From the NCBI GenBank assembly GCA_038237515.1, contig JBBRYP010000068.1, positions 1-22,677 of the forward strand: a DNA stretch of 22,677 nt. Direction: 5' to 3'. Source of the DNA: JBBQDZ01 sp038237515 (lineage in GTDB: Bacteria; Actinomycetota; Thermoleophilia; Gaiellales; Gaiellaceae). The notes beneath the pieces are model-generated. The model was not told the DNA's origin. It worked only from the letters and a program-made list of their open reading frames with translations, and did not search any database. Shown piece by piece: positions 9,157 to 16,040 of this stretch; position 1 is the stretch's first letter; every line of letters starts with the position of its first letter. The translations under genes and the position numbers were made by a program.

Positions 9157-9344
9157 GGTTCAGAGGCGGAAACCGAGTACACACGACGGGGCATCTGCGG
9201 CCACGTTTGCCTGCAAATCAGGCTTCGAGATGTTGCCTCTGATGCCCGTGAGTGTCCGCGCGTGCTCGACCTGATGTACCCGTCTCGTACCCGCGGGTTG
9301 TTGCCGAATTACAGAACGGGCAACGGCGCGGAGCGTCGTGGTCG
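9157..9344. other. Non-coding stretch between the repeat and the toxin gene
   Basis: About 190 bases with no convincing coding frame on either strand. It includes a short inverted repeat, GCCTGCAAATCAGGC (9210-9224), and the duplicated words GTACCCGTCTCGTACCCG. It probably belongs to the recombined segment marked by the flanking 34-bp repeats. Confidence 0.4.
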
Positions 9345-9709
9345 TCAGCCGCTGATCGGAAGCTTGCGAACGGGTATTCGTCCCGGCTCGAGTACGACGA
9401 CTGCGCCTTCGGCGAGGTCTTGCTCGAGGGCGGGAAGGTTGGCTAGGAGTGCGACCTGCTGTTTCGTCGTCTCCCCCGACACCGACTTCGCGACCTTGCT
9501 CGCGCTCGGCCAGATGCGCCAGCCGTCGTTCCTGCTCTTCCGCCGCGGCACCCGAGCCGCCCCCGGTTCTCGGCGCGTGCGCGCTCGACGATCTCTTCGT
9601 CGCTTGCGGCTTGGAGTTCGTAGTCGCGGGGGTGTGCTGCCTCGTGGCCGGCGGTGGTGAGCCGCTCGGCGACCAGCGGCGTGAGTGCGTTGTCGAGCAG
9701 GAATCTCAA
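9345..9709 (-). pseudogene. DUF5615 PIN-like toxin with an inverted internal segment
   Basis: Starts at TTG 9709, overlapping the antitoxin stop (TTGA). It reads RFLLDNALTPLVAERL, AGHEAAHPRDYELQAASDEE and VERARAENR, which is the N-terminal part of a DUF5615/Mut7-C-like nuclease with its first acidic residue. The expected middle block is not on this strand; it is encoded on the plus strand at about 9462-9553 (VVSPDTDFATLLALGQ, then QPSFLLFRRGT). Minus-strand reading resumes as KQQVALLANLPALEQDL and ends VRKLPISG at 9345. The inverted block carries the DxD acidic pair, so the encoded protein is scrambled and inactive. Re-inverting about 90 bp restores a protein of normal length, near 120 residues. 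Confidence 0.85.
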
Positions 9710-9936
9710 CCGGCGGCGGCGAGCGGAAGCTCGCGCTCGCGGACCGCTTCGGCGGCGTAGTGCAGTGCTTCCTCGATGTCGGCGGCTTCCAGGTCGGGAT
9801 AGGCGGTGAGAATCTCGTCATTGGTCATGCCGTCGGCAACCATGTCGACGACCGTCGCCACTGGGATCCGCAGCCCGCGGATACAGGGGACGCCGCCCAT
9901 CTGGTCTGGCCGCGCCGTGATCCGGGTGAAAGTCAT
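9706..9936 (-). CDS. DUF433 domain antitoxin
   Basis: An intact 76-residue protein with the DUF433 pattern: RITARPDQMGGVPCIRGLRIPV, quoted in part (PDQMGGVPCIRGLRIPV), then VVDMVADGMTNDEILTAYPDL and ADIEEALHYAAE. DUF433 proteins are winged-helix-like antitoxins regularly paired with DUF5615 toxins, as here, where its stop overlaps the toxin start. A strong ribosome site (GGAGGAG, 6 bases from the ATG) supports the start. It probably represses its own operon by binding DNA upstream of 9936. With the toxin broken, it may be free of purifying selection. Confidence 0.9.
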   Translation of the reverse strand: MTFTRITARPDQMGGVPCIRGLRIPVATVVDMVADGMTNDEILTAYPDLEAADIEEALHYAAEAVRERELPLAAAG

Positions 9937-10559
9937 CGAGTCTCCTCCGAGGTCGTCGCGCTCAGCGTACTCACGAATGTAAACTTAGAGGGCCTTCTCG
10001 ACCATGTCATCCCTGACCTCGCGGGGCCCGCGAAGCTTGAGGTGTGCGGCTGCCGGTCGAGCAGGAGCGTCTTCGCAGGTCATCGACCGCCTCGCGGAGC
10101 GCGACCCTGCGGCCGGCGACGATGCTCGCGCGGCGGTCGAATGGGTGACGGCGGGAGAGGAGGGAGCCGCGCCGGCGGTGTTCACGCGGCGCCTGCTGCA
10201 GCTTTTCCTCTGGTATGAGCTGCCGCGGAAGTGGCTGATCGGACGGGAGGAGCACGTCTCCGTGGCGGACGCGCTGGGCTGTTCTTCGACGAGTTGGGCC
10301 CGCAGGCGGGCGAGCTGGTCGCGCCTTGGCGTTCGCCCGAGACGGTGCGGTTGCTGCGCGAGGGAGGGGAGGGCTTCATGGAGGCGATTGAGGCGTCGGG
10401 GCTGGAGCCGCCCGACACGCCGCTGCTCGAGTGGAGCGATCTGATGACGATCGAGGAGTCTCTTGAACGGGAAGCGGTCGGGGAGCTGCTTGAGCGGGCC
10501 ATCGACGACGGACACCTCGTCCCGGGCGAGAAGGGCTGGAAGGAGCGGCAGGTCGAGCT

Positions 10560-10593
10560 TGACGGACTCGAACCGTCGACCCCCTCCTTACCA
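10560..10593 (-). repeat. 34-bp direct repeat, copy 2 (tRNA T-arm-like)
   Basis: Perfect copy of 9123-9156 in the same orientation, 1.4 kb away. It overlaps the 3' end of the hypothetical gene before it. The following 150 bases to the next gene contain no coding frame but carry a tandem GTGCACCCT pair (10692-10711). The two copies bracket the DUF433/DUF5615 pair and the hypothetical gene. Confidence 0.8.
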
Positions 10594-10612
10594 TTGAAGT
10601 CGGGAGGGGGTC
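10578..10612 (+). terminator. Terminator-like hairpin
   Basis: GACCCCCTCC at 10578-10587 pairs perfectly with GGAGGGGGTC at 10603-10612, a 10-bp GC-rich stem with a 15-base loop. It is followed by TCTTTAT. It could end plus-strand transcripts of the preceding gene. One arm lies inside the 34-bp repeat, so the hairpin was created or captured by recombination at this site. Confidence 0.5.
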
Positions 10613-10744
10613 TCTTTATGCCTGTTTCCGCGTAGCCACACCGGTTTGCGCCCGTCGCTGGTAGCCGCGAATCGCTGCGTTTCGCGTTCTCGTGCACCCT
10701 CGGTGCACCCTTGAAATGAGCGAGTCAGGCCCCTTGCAATGCGC

Positions 10745-11176
10745 TTACAGAGTTTCGACGCGGAAGACCGGGTGCCGGTTGGCTTCGGCGGCAAATTCCT
10801 CAAGCGGAGAGTCTTGCGATACGTCGAAGAACGGCCGCACGACCCTGACCCGCCGAAGGTACTTCTGAAGGATCGGGGCGCTCTCCTGCGCCCCGACTTC
10901 GCTGAGCGTGATCGTCTCCTCGTGCCGCTTTCGGCTCAGTGTGACCCGGCCGGCCGCACGAGCGTTCCGAACCCAGCCGACGCCGCCGCAGGGCGCAACC
11001 AACCAGCGCTCGCCGTTCTCGACCAGAATGACCGGTGTCGTATAGATCTTGCCGCTTCTTCGGCCAGCCACGCTCAAGAGGTAGGTGTTCCCGCCGGAAA
11101 GACCCGCGCGAAGTGCGCTCTTCACCACGGCGTTGACCAGACGGCGGGCGCGGCCGAGCTGGTATGTCCGCGCCAT
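10745..11176 (-). CDS. Deazaflavin (F420)-dependent nitroreductase-family oxidoreductase
   Basis: An intact 143-residue protein of the DDN-like family, split beta-barrel flavoproteins that use coenzyme F420. Characteristic segments are NTYLLSVAGRRSGKIYTTPV (the R/K-SG-x-x-TTP cofactor-binding block), RWLVAPCGGVGWVRNARAAG and RVTLSRKRHEE, plus a C-terminal HPVFRVE. Length matches the family. Members reduce quinones or nitroaromatics; the substrate here is unknown. The start at ATG 11176 has only a weak ribosome site. It is the first intact gene to the right of the eroded region and points away from the carH island. Confidence 0.85.
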   Translation of the reverse strand: MARTYQLGRARRLVNAVVKSALRAGLSGGNTYLLSVAGRRSGKIYTTPVILVENGERWLVAPCGGVGWVRNARAAGRVTLSRKRHEETITLSEVGAQESAPILQKYLRRVRVVRPFFDVSQDSPLEEFAAEANRHPVFRVETL

Positions 11177-11235
11177 GGGGTCACCGTAGCGCTGCGCATC
11201 CGCGTAGCGCGGGCTCGTTGCCGCCGACGTCCCGG

Positions 11236-11514
11236 GTGACGCAGACGCGTGTGCGTACGCGCCTAGTCGCCGTCGCCGCCGGCATGGCCGTGTCCTGGGT
11301 CTTCTTCGGTCGGGCCAAGCTCCTGGGCTGGGGCGCGAGCGACGAAGAGATCGCCCGCGTTCTACCCGGCGACGACCTGATCGCAGACTTCTTCATCTCA
11401 TTGACGTTCTTGGTCGTTGTGTGCGGATGCCGTCGGGCCTACGCGGGATCGAGGAGATCGGGGGTGCGGCTCGTCGTTCGGGACCCGGCGGCGTCGCGCT
11501 CTGCCTCCTGGTAG
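11236..11514 (+). pseudogene. N-terminal stub of an SRPBCC-type membrane protein
   Basis: From GTG 11236 the frame reads RLVAVAAGMAVSWVFFGRA then LLGWGASDEEIARVLPGDDL. The membrane segment followed by W-G-A-x-x-E-E-x-x-R-x-LPGD is the usual beginning of a family of SRPBCC (polyketide-cyclase-like) proteins of about 200 residues. After residue ~54 the homology ends and the frame runs on through unrelated sequence to 11514, overlapping the convergent small membrane gene. The ligand-binding domain is missing. The remaining open frame of 92 codons is probably non-functional. Confidence 0.55.
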
Positions 11515-11624
11515 GCGTGCTCGTCCCGGCCGTCGAGAATCGCCCCCCAGACGAGCAGCGAGAGCGAGGCGACGACGATGAGCGTGACGAGCGTGCCGAG
11601 GATGAACAGCCCGGCGTTGCTCAT
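11439..11624 (-). CDS. Small single-helix membrane protein
   Basis: A 61-residue protein with one strong transmembrane helix (LFILGTLVTLIVVASLSLLV, residues 6-25) followed by a polar tail (ILDGRDEHAYQEAERDAAG). Its ATG overlaps the stop of the 74-residue gene before it (ATGA), so the two are co-translated. No family is recognised. It lies in the operon divergent from carH and should share that CarH-type promoter. Confidence 0.65.
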   Translation of the reverse strand: MSNAGLFILGTLVTLIVVASLSLLVWGAILDGRDEHAYQEAERDAAGSRTTSRTPDLLDPA

Positions 11625-11845
11625 CGCCTCTCACCCCTCGGGATGACGATCGAGCCGAGTGCGAGGATCGACGGGACCCAGAGCCCGACGAAGATCCCCT
11701 GCAGCTCGTCTCCCGCGAACCAGAGCGAGACCGAGAGAACGAACGAGACGGTTGCCGCGAGGAGCAAGAGGGAGCGAGACGTGGTCTCGCGTGATCCGAT
11801 CGCAACCCTCTTCACCTGCGGTGCCAGCGAGCGCTGGGCTTCCAT
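11621..11845 (-). CDS. Small two-helix membrane protein
   Basis: A 74-residue protein starting at ATG 11845 with a perfect AAGGAGGAG ribosome site. It has an N-terminal basic segment and two transmembrane helices: SLLLLAATVSFVLSVSLWFA (about 25-44) and GIFVGLWVPSILALGSIVI (about 50-69). It ends PRGERR. It is first in a two-gene operon divergent from carH, behind a near-consensus promoter overlapped by the repeats described below. Its function is unknown; paired small membrane proteins under a photoreceptor promoter could be stress or pigment-complex subunits, which is inference only. Confidence 0.7.
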   Translation of the reverse strand: MEAQRSLAPQVKRVAIGSRETTSRSLLLLAATVSFVLSVSLWFAGDELQGIFVGLWVPSILALGSIVIPRGERR

Positions 11846-11866
11846 ACGCTCCTCCTTGTTGAGTGT

Positions 11867-11930
11867 TTGTACAGGCAAGGTACAGACCGCGCATCGGTCT
11901 GTCAAGCGTGCGTACAGGGTCTGTACAGTG
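11867..11930. promoter_or_regulatory. Divergent promoter region with CarH-type 11-bp repeats
   Basis: TACA-containing repeats have their ACA at 11871, 11882, 11914 and 11925, so each pair is exactly 11 bp apart, with degenerate versions near 11893 and 11903 (TGTCA). For the minus-strand operon a strong promoter is visible: -35 TTGACA (complement of 11900-11905), a 17-base spacer, -10 TACCTT (complement of 11877-11882). The left pair of repeats sits on its -10. For carH, TACAGT at 11924-11929 could be a -10, which would give a leaderless or nearly leaderless mRNA. Thermus CarH binds tandem 11-bp direct repeats that overlap its promoter, so this is a likely autoregulatory operator. Confidence 0.7.
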
Positions 11931-11935
11931 GAGAC

Positions 11936-12823
11936 ATGCAGGAGGACGTCCAGACCGCCGGCCGCCTCCGCATCGGTGAGCTGAGCCGGCGGGTCGGCGT
12001 CAGCGTGGAGCTCCTGCGCGCGTGGGAGCGCCGCTACGGCCTGATCTCGCCCGCCCGCACCGCGGGTGGTTTCCGGCTGTACGGTGAGGAGCACGAACGG
12101 CGGGTGAAGCTCATGACCGAGCACGTCGCGGCGGGCCTCTCGGCCGCCGAGGCTGCGCGCCTCGCTCTCGCCGCACCCGTCTTCGAGGCCCGTGACGCCG
12201 TGGACGGCACCCGCTTCGACCGGCGTGCCGCTGCGCTCCGCCACGCGCTCGACACGTTCGACGAAGGCGCGGCCCATGCCGCCCTCGACCAGGCGGTCGC
12301 CGAGTTCACGCTCGACGCCGTGCTCCGCGAGATCGTGCTTCCGTACCTGCACGAGCTCGGCGAGCGCTGGGCGCGAGGGGACGCGACCATCGCGCAGGAG
12401 CACTTCGCGACAAGTGTGCTCCGCGGCCGGCTGCTCGGGCTCGGCCGCGACTGGGGCGGCGGCAGCGGCCCGCGGGCGCTGCTCGCGTGCGTTCCGGGCG
12501 AGGCGCACGACCTGGGCCTGATCTGCTTCGGGCTCGCCCTGCGCTCCCGCGGCTGGCGGGTCACGTACCTCGGGATCGACACGCCGGTCTCGACGCTCGC
12601 GGATACGGCCGCACTCCTCCGGCCGGCGATCGTCGTCGTCAACGTCGTCGTCGCCGCCCCCGGGGCGGAGTCTCGCGCGGAGCTCGCAGCCCTCGCGCGG
12701 TCGTGTCGTCTGACGATCGCCGGTGCCGGCGCGGACGCGGAGCTCGCCGACTCGATCGGGGCGGAGCTCCTTCAGGGAGATCCTGTTGCGGCGGCCCAAG
12801 TTGTCATGCCGGCGACGGCGTGA
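11936..12823 (+). CDS. carH: CarH-type light-responsive MerR/B12-binding transcriptional regulator
   Basis: A 295-residue protein with the three CarH domains. First is a MerR helix-turn-helix (RIGELSRRVGVSVELLRAWERR, in part; residues 12-49 with RAWERRYGL and GGFRLY). Second is a four-helix bundle with the Wx9EH signature (W145, E155, H156). Third is a Rossmann B12-binding domain with ExHxxG (E189-A-H191-D-L-G194), whose His is the lower cobalt ligand. In characterised CarH proteins, adenosylcobalamin holds a DNA-binding tetramer in the dark; light cleaves the Co-C bond, the tetramer falls apart and repression ends. All residues needed are present. ATG 11936 gives a family-like N-terminus, though the GGAG is only two bases away, so the mRNA may be leaderless. 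The downstream gene overlaps by 4 bp. Confidence 0.92.
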   Translation: MQEDVQTAGRLRIGELSRRVGVSVELLRAWERRYGLISPARTAGGFRLYGEEHERRVKLMTEHVAAGLSAAEAARLALAAPVFEARDAVDGTRFDRRAAALRHALDTFDEGAAHAALDQAVAEFTLDAVLREIVLPYLHELGERWARGDATIAQEHFATSVLRGRLLGLGRDWGGGSGPRALLACVPGEAHDLGLICFGLALRSRGWRVTYLGIDTPVSTLADTAALLRPAIVVVNVVVAAPGAESRAELAALARSCRLTIAGAGADAELADSIGAELLQGDPVAAAQVVMPATA

Positions 12824-13347
12824 CGCGTGCTCCAATCGCCGGTTGGAGCTCGACCGAGGCGTACGGGCCCGGCGGAACCGTCCGGTTCGAGCAGCACGCC
12901 CGGCCGTCGGTTCCGGTCGTCGAGCTGTCGGAGGAGGGGGCGCTCACGCTCGGCCGGCGCTACTGGGACGAGGTGGCGGCGTTCACGCACCGGGTCGTCC
13001 GGGCCTGCGAGCGGGGAGATGCTCTCGATCTGCGCCTGTTCGGGCGCTGGACGCTGCTCCGCTTCGGGGCTTCCGAGGCGACGGTGGACGAGTCGGGTGC
13101 CCTCAGCCGCCGGCCGATCGCGGGTGGGCTCCTCGCCCGCCGGCCGGGCGGATCGATCACGTTCGCCCAGACCGTGCAGCCGGTGGTGGAGGTGCGCGTC
13201 ACGGTCGACGGCTTCGTCCCGCGGCTCGGCAGCAGGCCGGGTGCCCCGGCGTGGACCGGGGCGCTGTATCGCCACGGACAGCGGCGCCTGCACTCGAGCG
13301 TCAGCCGCCGCTACCTCGGGCGCCTGATCCGCGAGGCCGCTCGGTGA
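12820..13347 (+). CDS. Conserved protein of unknown function in the carH operon
   Basis: A 175-residue protein starting at the GTG that overlaps the carH stop (GTGA). It is soluble, arginine-rich and without membrane helices. Blocks that look conserved are LTLGRRYWDEVAAFTHRVV, LFGRWTLLRFGASEA, GGLLARRPGGSITFAQ and, at the end, WTGALYRHGQRRLHSSVSRR. The pattern of beta strands rich in F, V and R could be a lipocalin-like or SRPBCC-like fold, but I cannot assign a family. Overlaps on both sides tie it to carH and the epimerase-like gene, so it probably acts in the same light-controlled process. Confidence 0.75.
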   Translation: MTRAPIAGWSSTEAYGPGGTVRFEQHARPSVPVVELSEEGALTLGRRYWDEVAAFTHRVVRACERGDALDLRLFGRWTLLRFGASEATVDESGALSRRPIAGGLLARRPGGSITFAQTVQPVVEVRVTVDGFVPRLGSRPGAPAWTGALYRHGQRRLHSSVSRRYLGRLIREAAR

Positions 13348-14219
13348 GAGTCATCGTCTTCGGGGCGACGGGGACGATCGGCCGCGCATTGCTTCCGGCG
13401 CTCGCCCTAGAGCACGACATCGTCGCGGTCTCGCGCCGGGAGCGCTCGACCGCCGGTGACGGGATCGCGTGGGTGCCGGCCGATGCGACCGACGGCACGG
13501 CGGTGCGGGCCGCACTCGACGGCGCAGATGTCGCGTACTACCTCGTCCACTCGCTCGGCGCGTCCGACTTCGAGGAGCGGGATCGCATCGCCGCCGAGAC
13601 CATGGCCCGCGAGGCGGCCGCCGCGGGGCTTCGGCAGATCGTCTACCTCGGCGGGCTCGGCGACGACTCGCCCGACCTCTCGCCGCACCTGCGCAGCCGG
13701 ATCGAGACCGGGGCCGCCCTCGCGTCGGGCTCGGTGCCGGTGACGACGCTCCGTGCCGCGATGGTCGTCGGCGCCGACAGCGCGGCGTTCGAGACGATCC
13801 TCGCGCTCGTCGACCGCCTGCCCGCCATGGTGTGCCCGCGGTGGGTCTCGACGCCGACGCAGCCGATCGCGATCGACGACATCGTGCACTACCTCGCGGC
13901 CGTCTGCGGGTGCGAGGAGTGCTTCGGCGAGAGCTACGACGTCGGTGGGCCGGAGGTGATGACCTACCGGGAGATGATCGAGCGCATCGGGCGGATCCGG
14001 GGACGCCGCACGCTGATCGTCGAGGTGCCCGTGCTCACGCCTCGACTCTCGTCGTACTGGCTCCACCTTGTCACGCCGGTGGGGGCCAGCGTCGCCCGCC
14101 CGCTGATCGAGGGTCTCCGGAACGCGACGGTCGTCCGCGATGATCGCATCCGGCAGCTCGTCCCGTTCGAGCCCACGCCGTTCGAGGCGGCCGTTCGGGG
14201 AGCGCTGGCGGCGCGATGA
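13344..14219 (+). CDS. NAD(P)-binding epimerase/reductase-like protein (atypical SDR)
   Basis: A 291-residue protein opening with an NAD(P)-binding Rossmann motif (VIVFGATGTIGRALL; G7-A-T-G-x-x-G). The strand DVAYYLVHSLG and the segment QIVYLGGLGDD follow, then TTLRAAMVVGADS and GGPEVMTYREMIERI. These match the NmrA/NDUFA9-like group of atypical short-chain dehydrogenases. The canonical YxxxK pair is not evident, so its catalysis is uncertain; relatives act in quinone or lipid metabolism. GTG 13344 overlaps the previous stop (GTGA), and its own stop overlaps cbiX (ATGA). Confidence 0.85.
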   Translation: MRVIVFGATGTIGRALLPALALEHDIVAVSRRERSTAGDGIAWVPADATDGTAVRAALDGADVAYYLVHSLGASDFEERDRIAAETMAREAAAAGLRQIVYLGGLGDDSPDLSPHLRSRIETGAALASGSVPVTTLRAAMVVGADSAAFETILALVDRLPAMVCPRWVSTPTQPIAIDDIVHYLAAVCGCEECFGESYDVGGPEVMTYREMIERIGRIRGRRTLIVEVPVLTPRLSSYWLHLVTPVGASVARPLIEGLRNATVVRDDRIRQLVPFEPTPFEAAVRGALAAR

Positions 14220-14566
14220 CACAGCTCGTCCTCTACGCGCACGGAAGCCGCGATCCACGCTGGCGTGCGGCCTTCGAGGAACTCGCCGCGGAGGCCGGTG
14301 CCGTGCTCGCCTACCTCGAGCTCTCGCGGCCGACGCTCGACGAGGTGATCGACCAGGCGGCCGGGGCAGGCGTCTCCCGGGTTCGCGTCCTGCCGCTCTT
14401 CCTCGCCGTCGGGAAGCACATGTCCGGGGACGTCGGCGCCCGCGTCGCCGCAGCCGGCACCCGGCATCCCGGGATCGAGATCGAGCTGCTGCCGGCCGTC
14501 GGCGAGGACCAGCGCGTGCGCGCGGCTCTCCTGCAGGTCGTGCGCGATGCCGCGGCGGACGGATGA
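14216..14566 (+). CDS. cbiX: Short CbiX-type sirohydrochlorin cobalto/ferrochelatase
   Basis: A 116-residue protein beginning MTQLVLYAHGSRDPRW, the family's metal-binding start (H9-G-S-R). It continues with FEELAAEAG, AYLELSRPTLDEVI and RVRVLPLFLAVGKHMSGDV, whose His/Lys region carries the second catalytic histidine. The length is that of the single-domain CbiX short form, which dimerises. The enzyme inserts Co or Fe into sirohydrochlorin at the start of anaerobic cobalamin or siroheme synthesis. Its presence in an operon headed by a B12-dependent photoreceptor suggests a link with cofactor supply, but no other cobalamin gene is in view. It overlaps its neighbours by 4 bp on each side. Confidence 0.85.
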   Translation: MTQLVLYAHGSRDPRWRAAFEELAAEAGAVLAYLELSRPTLDEVIDQAAGAGVSRVRVLPLFLAVGKHMSGDVGARVAAAGTRHPGIEIELLPAVGEDQRVRAALLQVVRDAAADG

Positions 14567-15798
14567 GCACGGACGGCGTCGTCATCGTGGGAGGCGGGGT
14601 GGCCGGGCTCGCCTGTGCCGTGCAGCTCGCCGAGGAGGGAAGGACGGTGCGCGTCCTGGAGGCGTCCGATGCCGTCGGCGGTCGCGTGCGGACCGATCTG
14701 CTCGACGGATTCCGTCTCGACCGTGGCTTCCAGATCCTCAACACCGCGTATCCTGAGGCGCAGCGGCTGCTCGACTACCCGGCACTTGACCTCAACGCCT
14801 TCTATCCGGGTGCGCTCGTGCGCGTCGGCGGCCGCTTCGAGCGGGTTGCCGATCCGTTCCGCCGCCCGGCCGACGCTCTGCGGAACGTCGGGGCGCCGGT
14901 CGGAACGCTCGTCGACAAGCTCCGCCTGCTTCGCCTCCGCCGGCGTGCCCGCGCCGGCCCGCTGGGCGACCTCTTTCGGCGACCGCAGACGACCACGATC
15001 GCCTATTTGCGCGAGAACGGTCTCTCCGACACGGTCATCGAGCGCTTCCTGCGCCCGTTCCTCTCCGGCGTCTTCCTCGAGCGGGATCTCGACACCGCGA
15101 GCGGATCGTTCGAGTTCGTGTGGCGGATGTTCTCGGCCGGCGACGCGGCGCTTCCGGCGCTGGGCATTGGGGAGATCCCCGCCCAGCTCGCGGCGCGGCT
15201 TCCGGCCCGGAGCATCAGAACCGATGCGCGCGTCGTCGCCGTCGACGCCGGGTCGGCGACGCTCGCCTCCGGCGAGCGCATCGAAGGGCAAGCAGTCGTC
15301 ATCGCCACCGACGGGGTCGCGGCCGCGTCGCTCACGCCGGAGGTCGAACGGCCGCGGACGCGCGAGGCGCACTGCCTCTACTTCGCCGCTGAGCGCTCGC
15401 CGCTCTCGGAGCCGATCCTCGTCCTCGACGGGGAGGGCGGCGGGCTGATCACCACCCTCTGCGTTCCCAGCGACGTCTCCACGGCCTACGCGCCCGCGGG
15501 ATCGGCGCTCGTCTCCGTCAGCGTCGTCCAGCCGGGCGGCGCCGGTGCAGGCGATCTCGCCGAGGCGGTGCGCGGCCAGCTTGTCGACTGGTTCGGCGAG
15601 GCGGCGCGAACCTGGAAGCTCCTTCGCTCGTACCGGATCCCTGATGCGCTTCCCGTGCAGCTCCCGGAGTCACCGGCACCCTCGACGCAGCCCGCCCGGC
15701 TGCCGTCGAGGATCTTCGTCTGTGGCGATCACCGAGAGCACCCGTCGCTCAACGGCGCGCTCGCCTCGGCGCGGCGAGCCGCAGGGGAGATCGGATGA
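14563..15798 (+). CDS. FAD-dependent amine-oxidase/phytoene-desaturase-like oxidoreductase
   Basis: A 411-residue flavoprotein with the dinucleotide motif VIVGGGVAGLACAVQLAEEG at residues 6-25, then LEASDAVGGRVRTD, the GGR motif of the amine oxidase/desaturase superfamily. Other conserved parts are LDRGFQILNTAYPEA, FLRPFLSGVFLERDL and the C-terminal FAD-closing segment RIFVCGDHREHPSLNGALASARRAA, quoted in part (FVCGDHREHPSLNGA). It resembles plant and bacterial phytoene-desaturase-like and protoporphyrinogen-oxidase-like proteins. In a CarH-headed cluster a carotenoid or isoprenoid substrate is attractive, although no phytoene synthase lies in the window. The frame is intact; starts and stops overlap its neighbours (ATGA). 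Confidence 0.85.
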   Translation: MSTDGVVIVGGGVAGLACAVQLAEEGRTVRVLEASDAVGGRVRTDLLDGFRLDRGFQILNTAYPEAQRLLDYPALDLNAFYPGALVRVGGRFERVADPFRRPADALRNVGAPVGTLVDKLRLLRLRRRARAGPLGDLFRRPQTTTIAYLRENGLSDTVIERFLRPFLSGVFLERDLDTASGSFEFVWRMFSAGDAALPALGIGEIPAQLAARLPARSIRTDARVVAVDAGSATLASGERIEGQAVVIATDGVAAASLTPEVERPRTREAHCLYFAAERSPLSEPILVLDGEGGGLITTLCVPSDVSTAYAPAGSALVSVSVVQPGGAGAGDLAEAVRGQLVDWFGEAARTWKLLRSYRIPDALPVQLPESPAPSTQPARLPSRIFVCGDHREHPSLNGALASARRAAGEIG

Positions 15799-16040
15799 GA
15801 GAGACGCATCGCCGGCTCAGGGCCGCGAACCTCTCGCTGGCAGCGCTCGATCACGCGCTCGTCGCCACGCCCGGGATCGTCGGCTGGTACAAGCGGAACC
15901 TCGACCGGGGGATCAACGTCGCCCGCTGGCTGGAGTACTCGCTGTCGGCCTCGCTGATGATCGTCCTGATCGAGCGCCTGGGCTTTGCGCAGGAGTCCCA
16001 GGCGTCACCACCACCTCCGGCAGGCGCGGACTCGAGCTAG
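15795..16040 (+). pseudogene. Heliorhodopsin remnant, large internal and C-terminal losses
   Basis: An 81-residue frame coupled to the FAD gene (ATGA). Residues 8-18 (LRAANLSLAAL) match the start of heliorhodopsin helix 1. Then, after a jump, VATPGIVGWYKRNLDRGIN leads to helix 3 as RWLEYSLSASLMIVLI (residues 44-59). The R-W-x-E-Y-S-x-S-x-SLMI pattern is characteristic of heliorhodopsins, and E47 corresponds to the Schiff-base counterion. Full-length members have about 250 residues and seven helices; here most of helices 1-2 and everything from helix 4 are gone, including the retinal lysine of helix 7. The tail (ERLGFAQESQASPPPPAG) is not recognisable. The frame is kept, so a small membrane peptide could still be made, but it cannot bind retinal as a Schiff base. 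Confidence 0.7.

Larger units (their letters stand above)
10004..10635 (+). pseudogene. Hypothetical protein, frameshifted, with a repeat-derived tail
   Basis: Two frames together make a plausible protein. The first reads VIDRLAERDPAAGDDARAAV, then FTRRLLQLFLWYELPRKWLI and HVSVADALG. After a lost C near 10279 the other frame continues LFFDELGPQAGELVAPWRSP, RLLREGGEGFMEAIEASG and LEWSDLMTIEESLEREAVGE, to GWKERQ. The last residues (DGLEPSTPSLPL...) are translated from the T-arm-like repeat and are not native. The start is unclear. I do not recognise the family; the second half is acidic and helical. A terminator-like hairpin overlaps its end. Confidence 0.5.

Noticed and set aside
9121..9160. 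tRNA gene on the minus strand, suggested by the T-arm GACGGTTCGAGTCCGTC
   Set aside because: No acceptor stem, D-arm or anticodon arm can be paired around it, and the same 34 bases recur at 10560 in unrelated surroundings. It is a repeat or attachment-like scar.
10182..10697. Long minus-strand frame containing KEGVDGSSPS
   Set aside because: This peptide is the translation of the T-arm-like repeat and is a familiar spurious ORF. The plus strand carries the more protein-like frames.
11160..11235. Upstream part of the frame before the SRPBCC stub
   Set aside because: It is antisense to the promoter region and start of the deazaflavin oxidoreductase gene and shows no family match before GTG 11236.
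12723..14219. 498-residue start for the epimerase-like protein
   Set aside because: The Rossmann motif begins at 13350, so translation should start at GTG 13344. The upstream part is a shadow of carH and the 175-residue gene.
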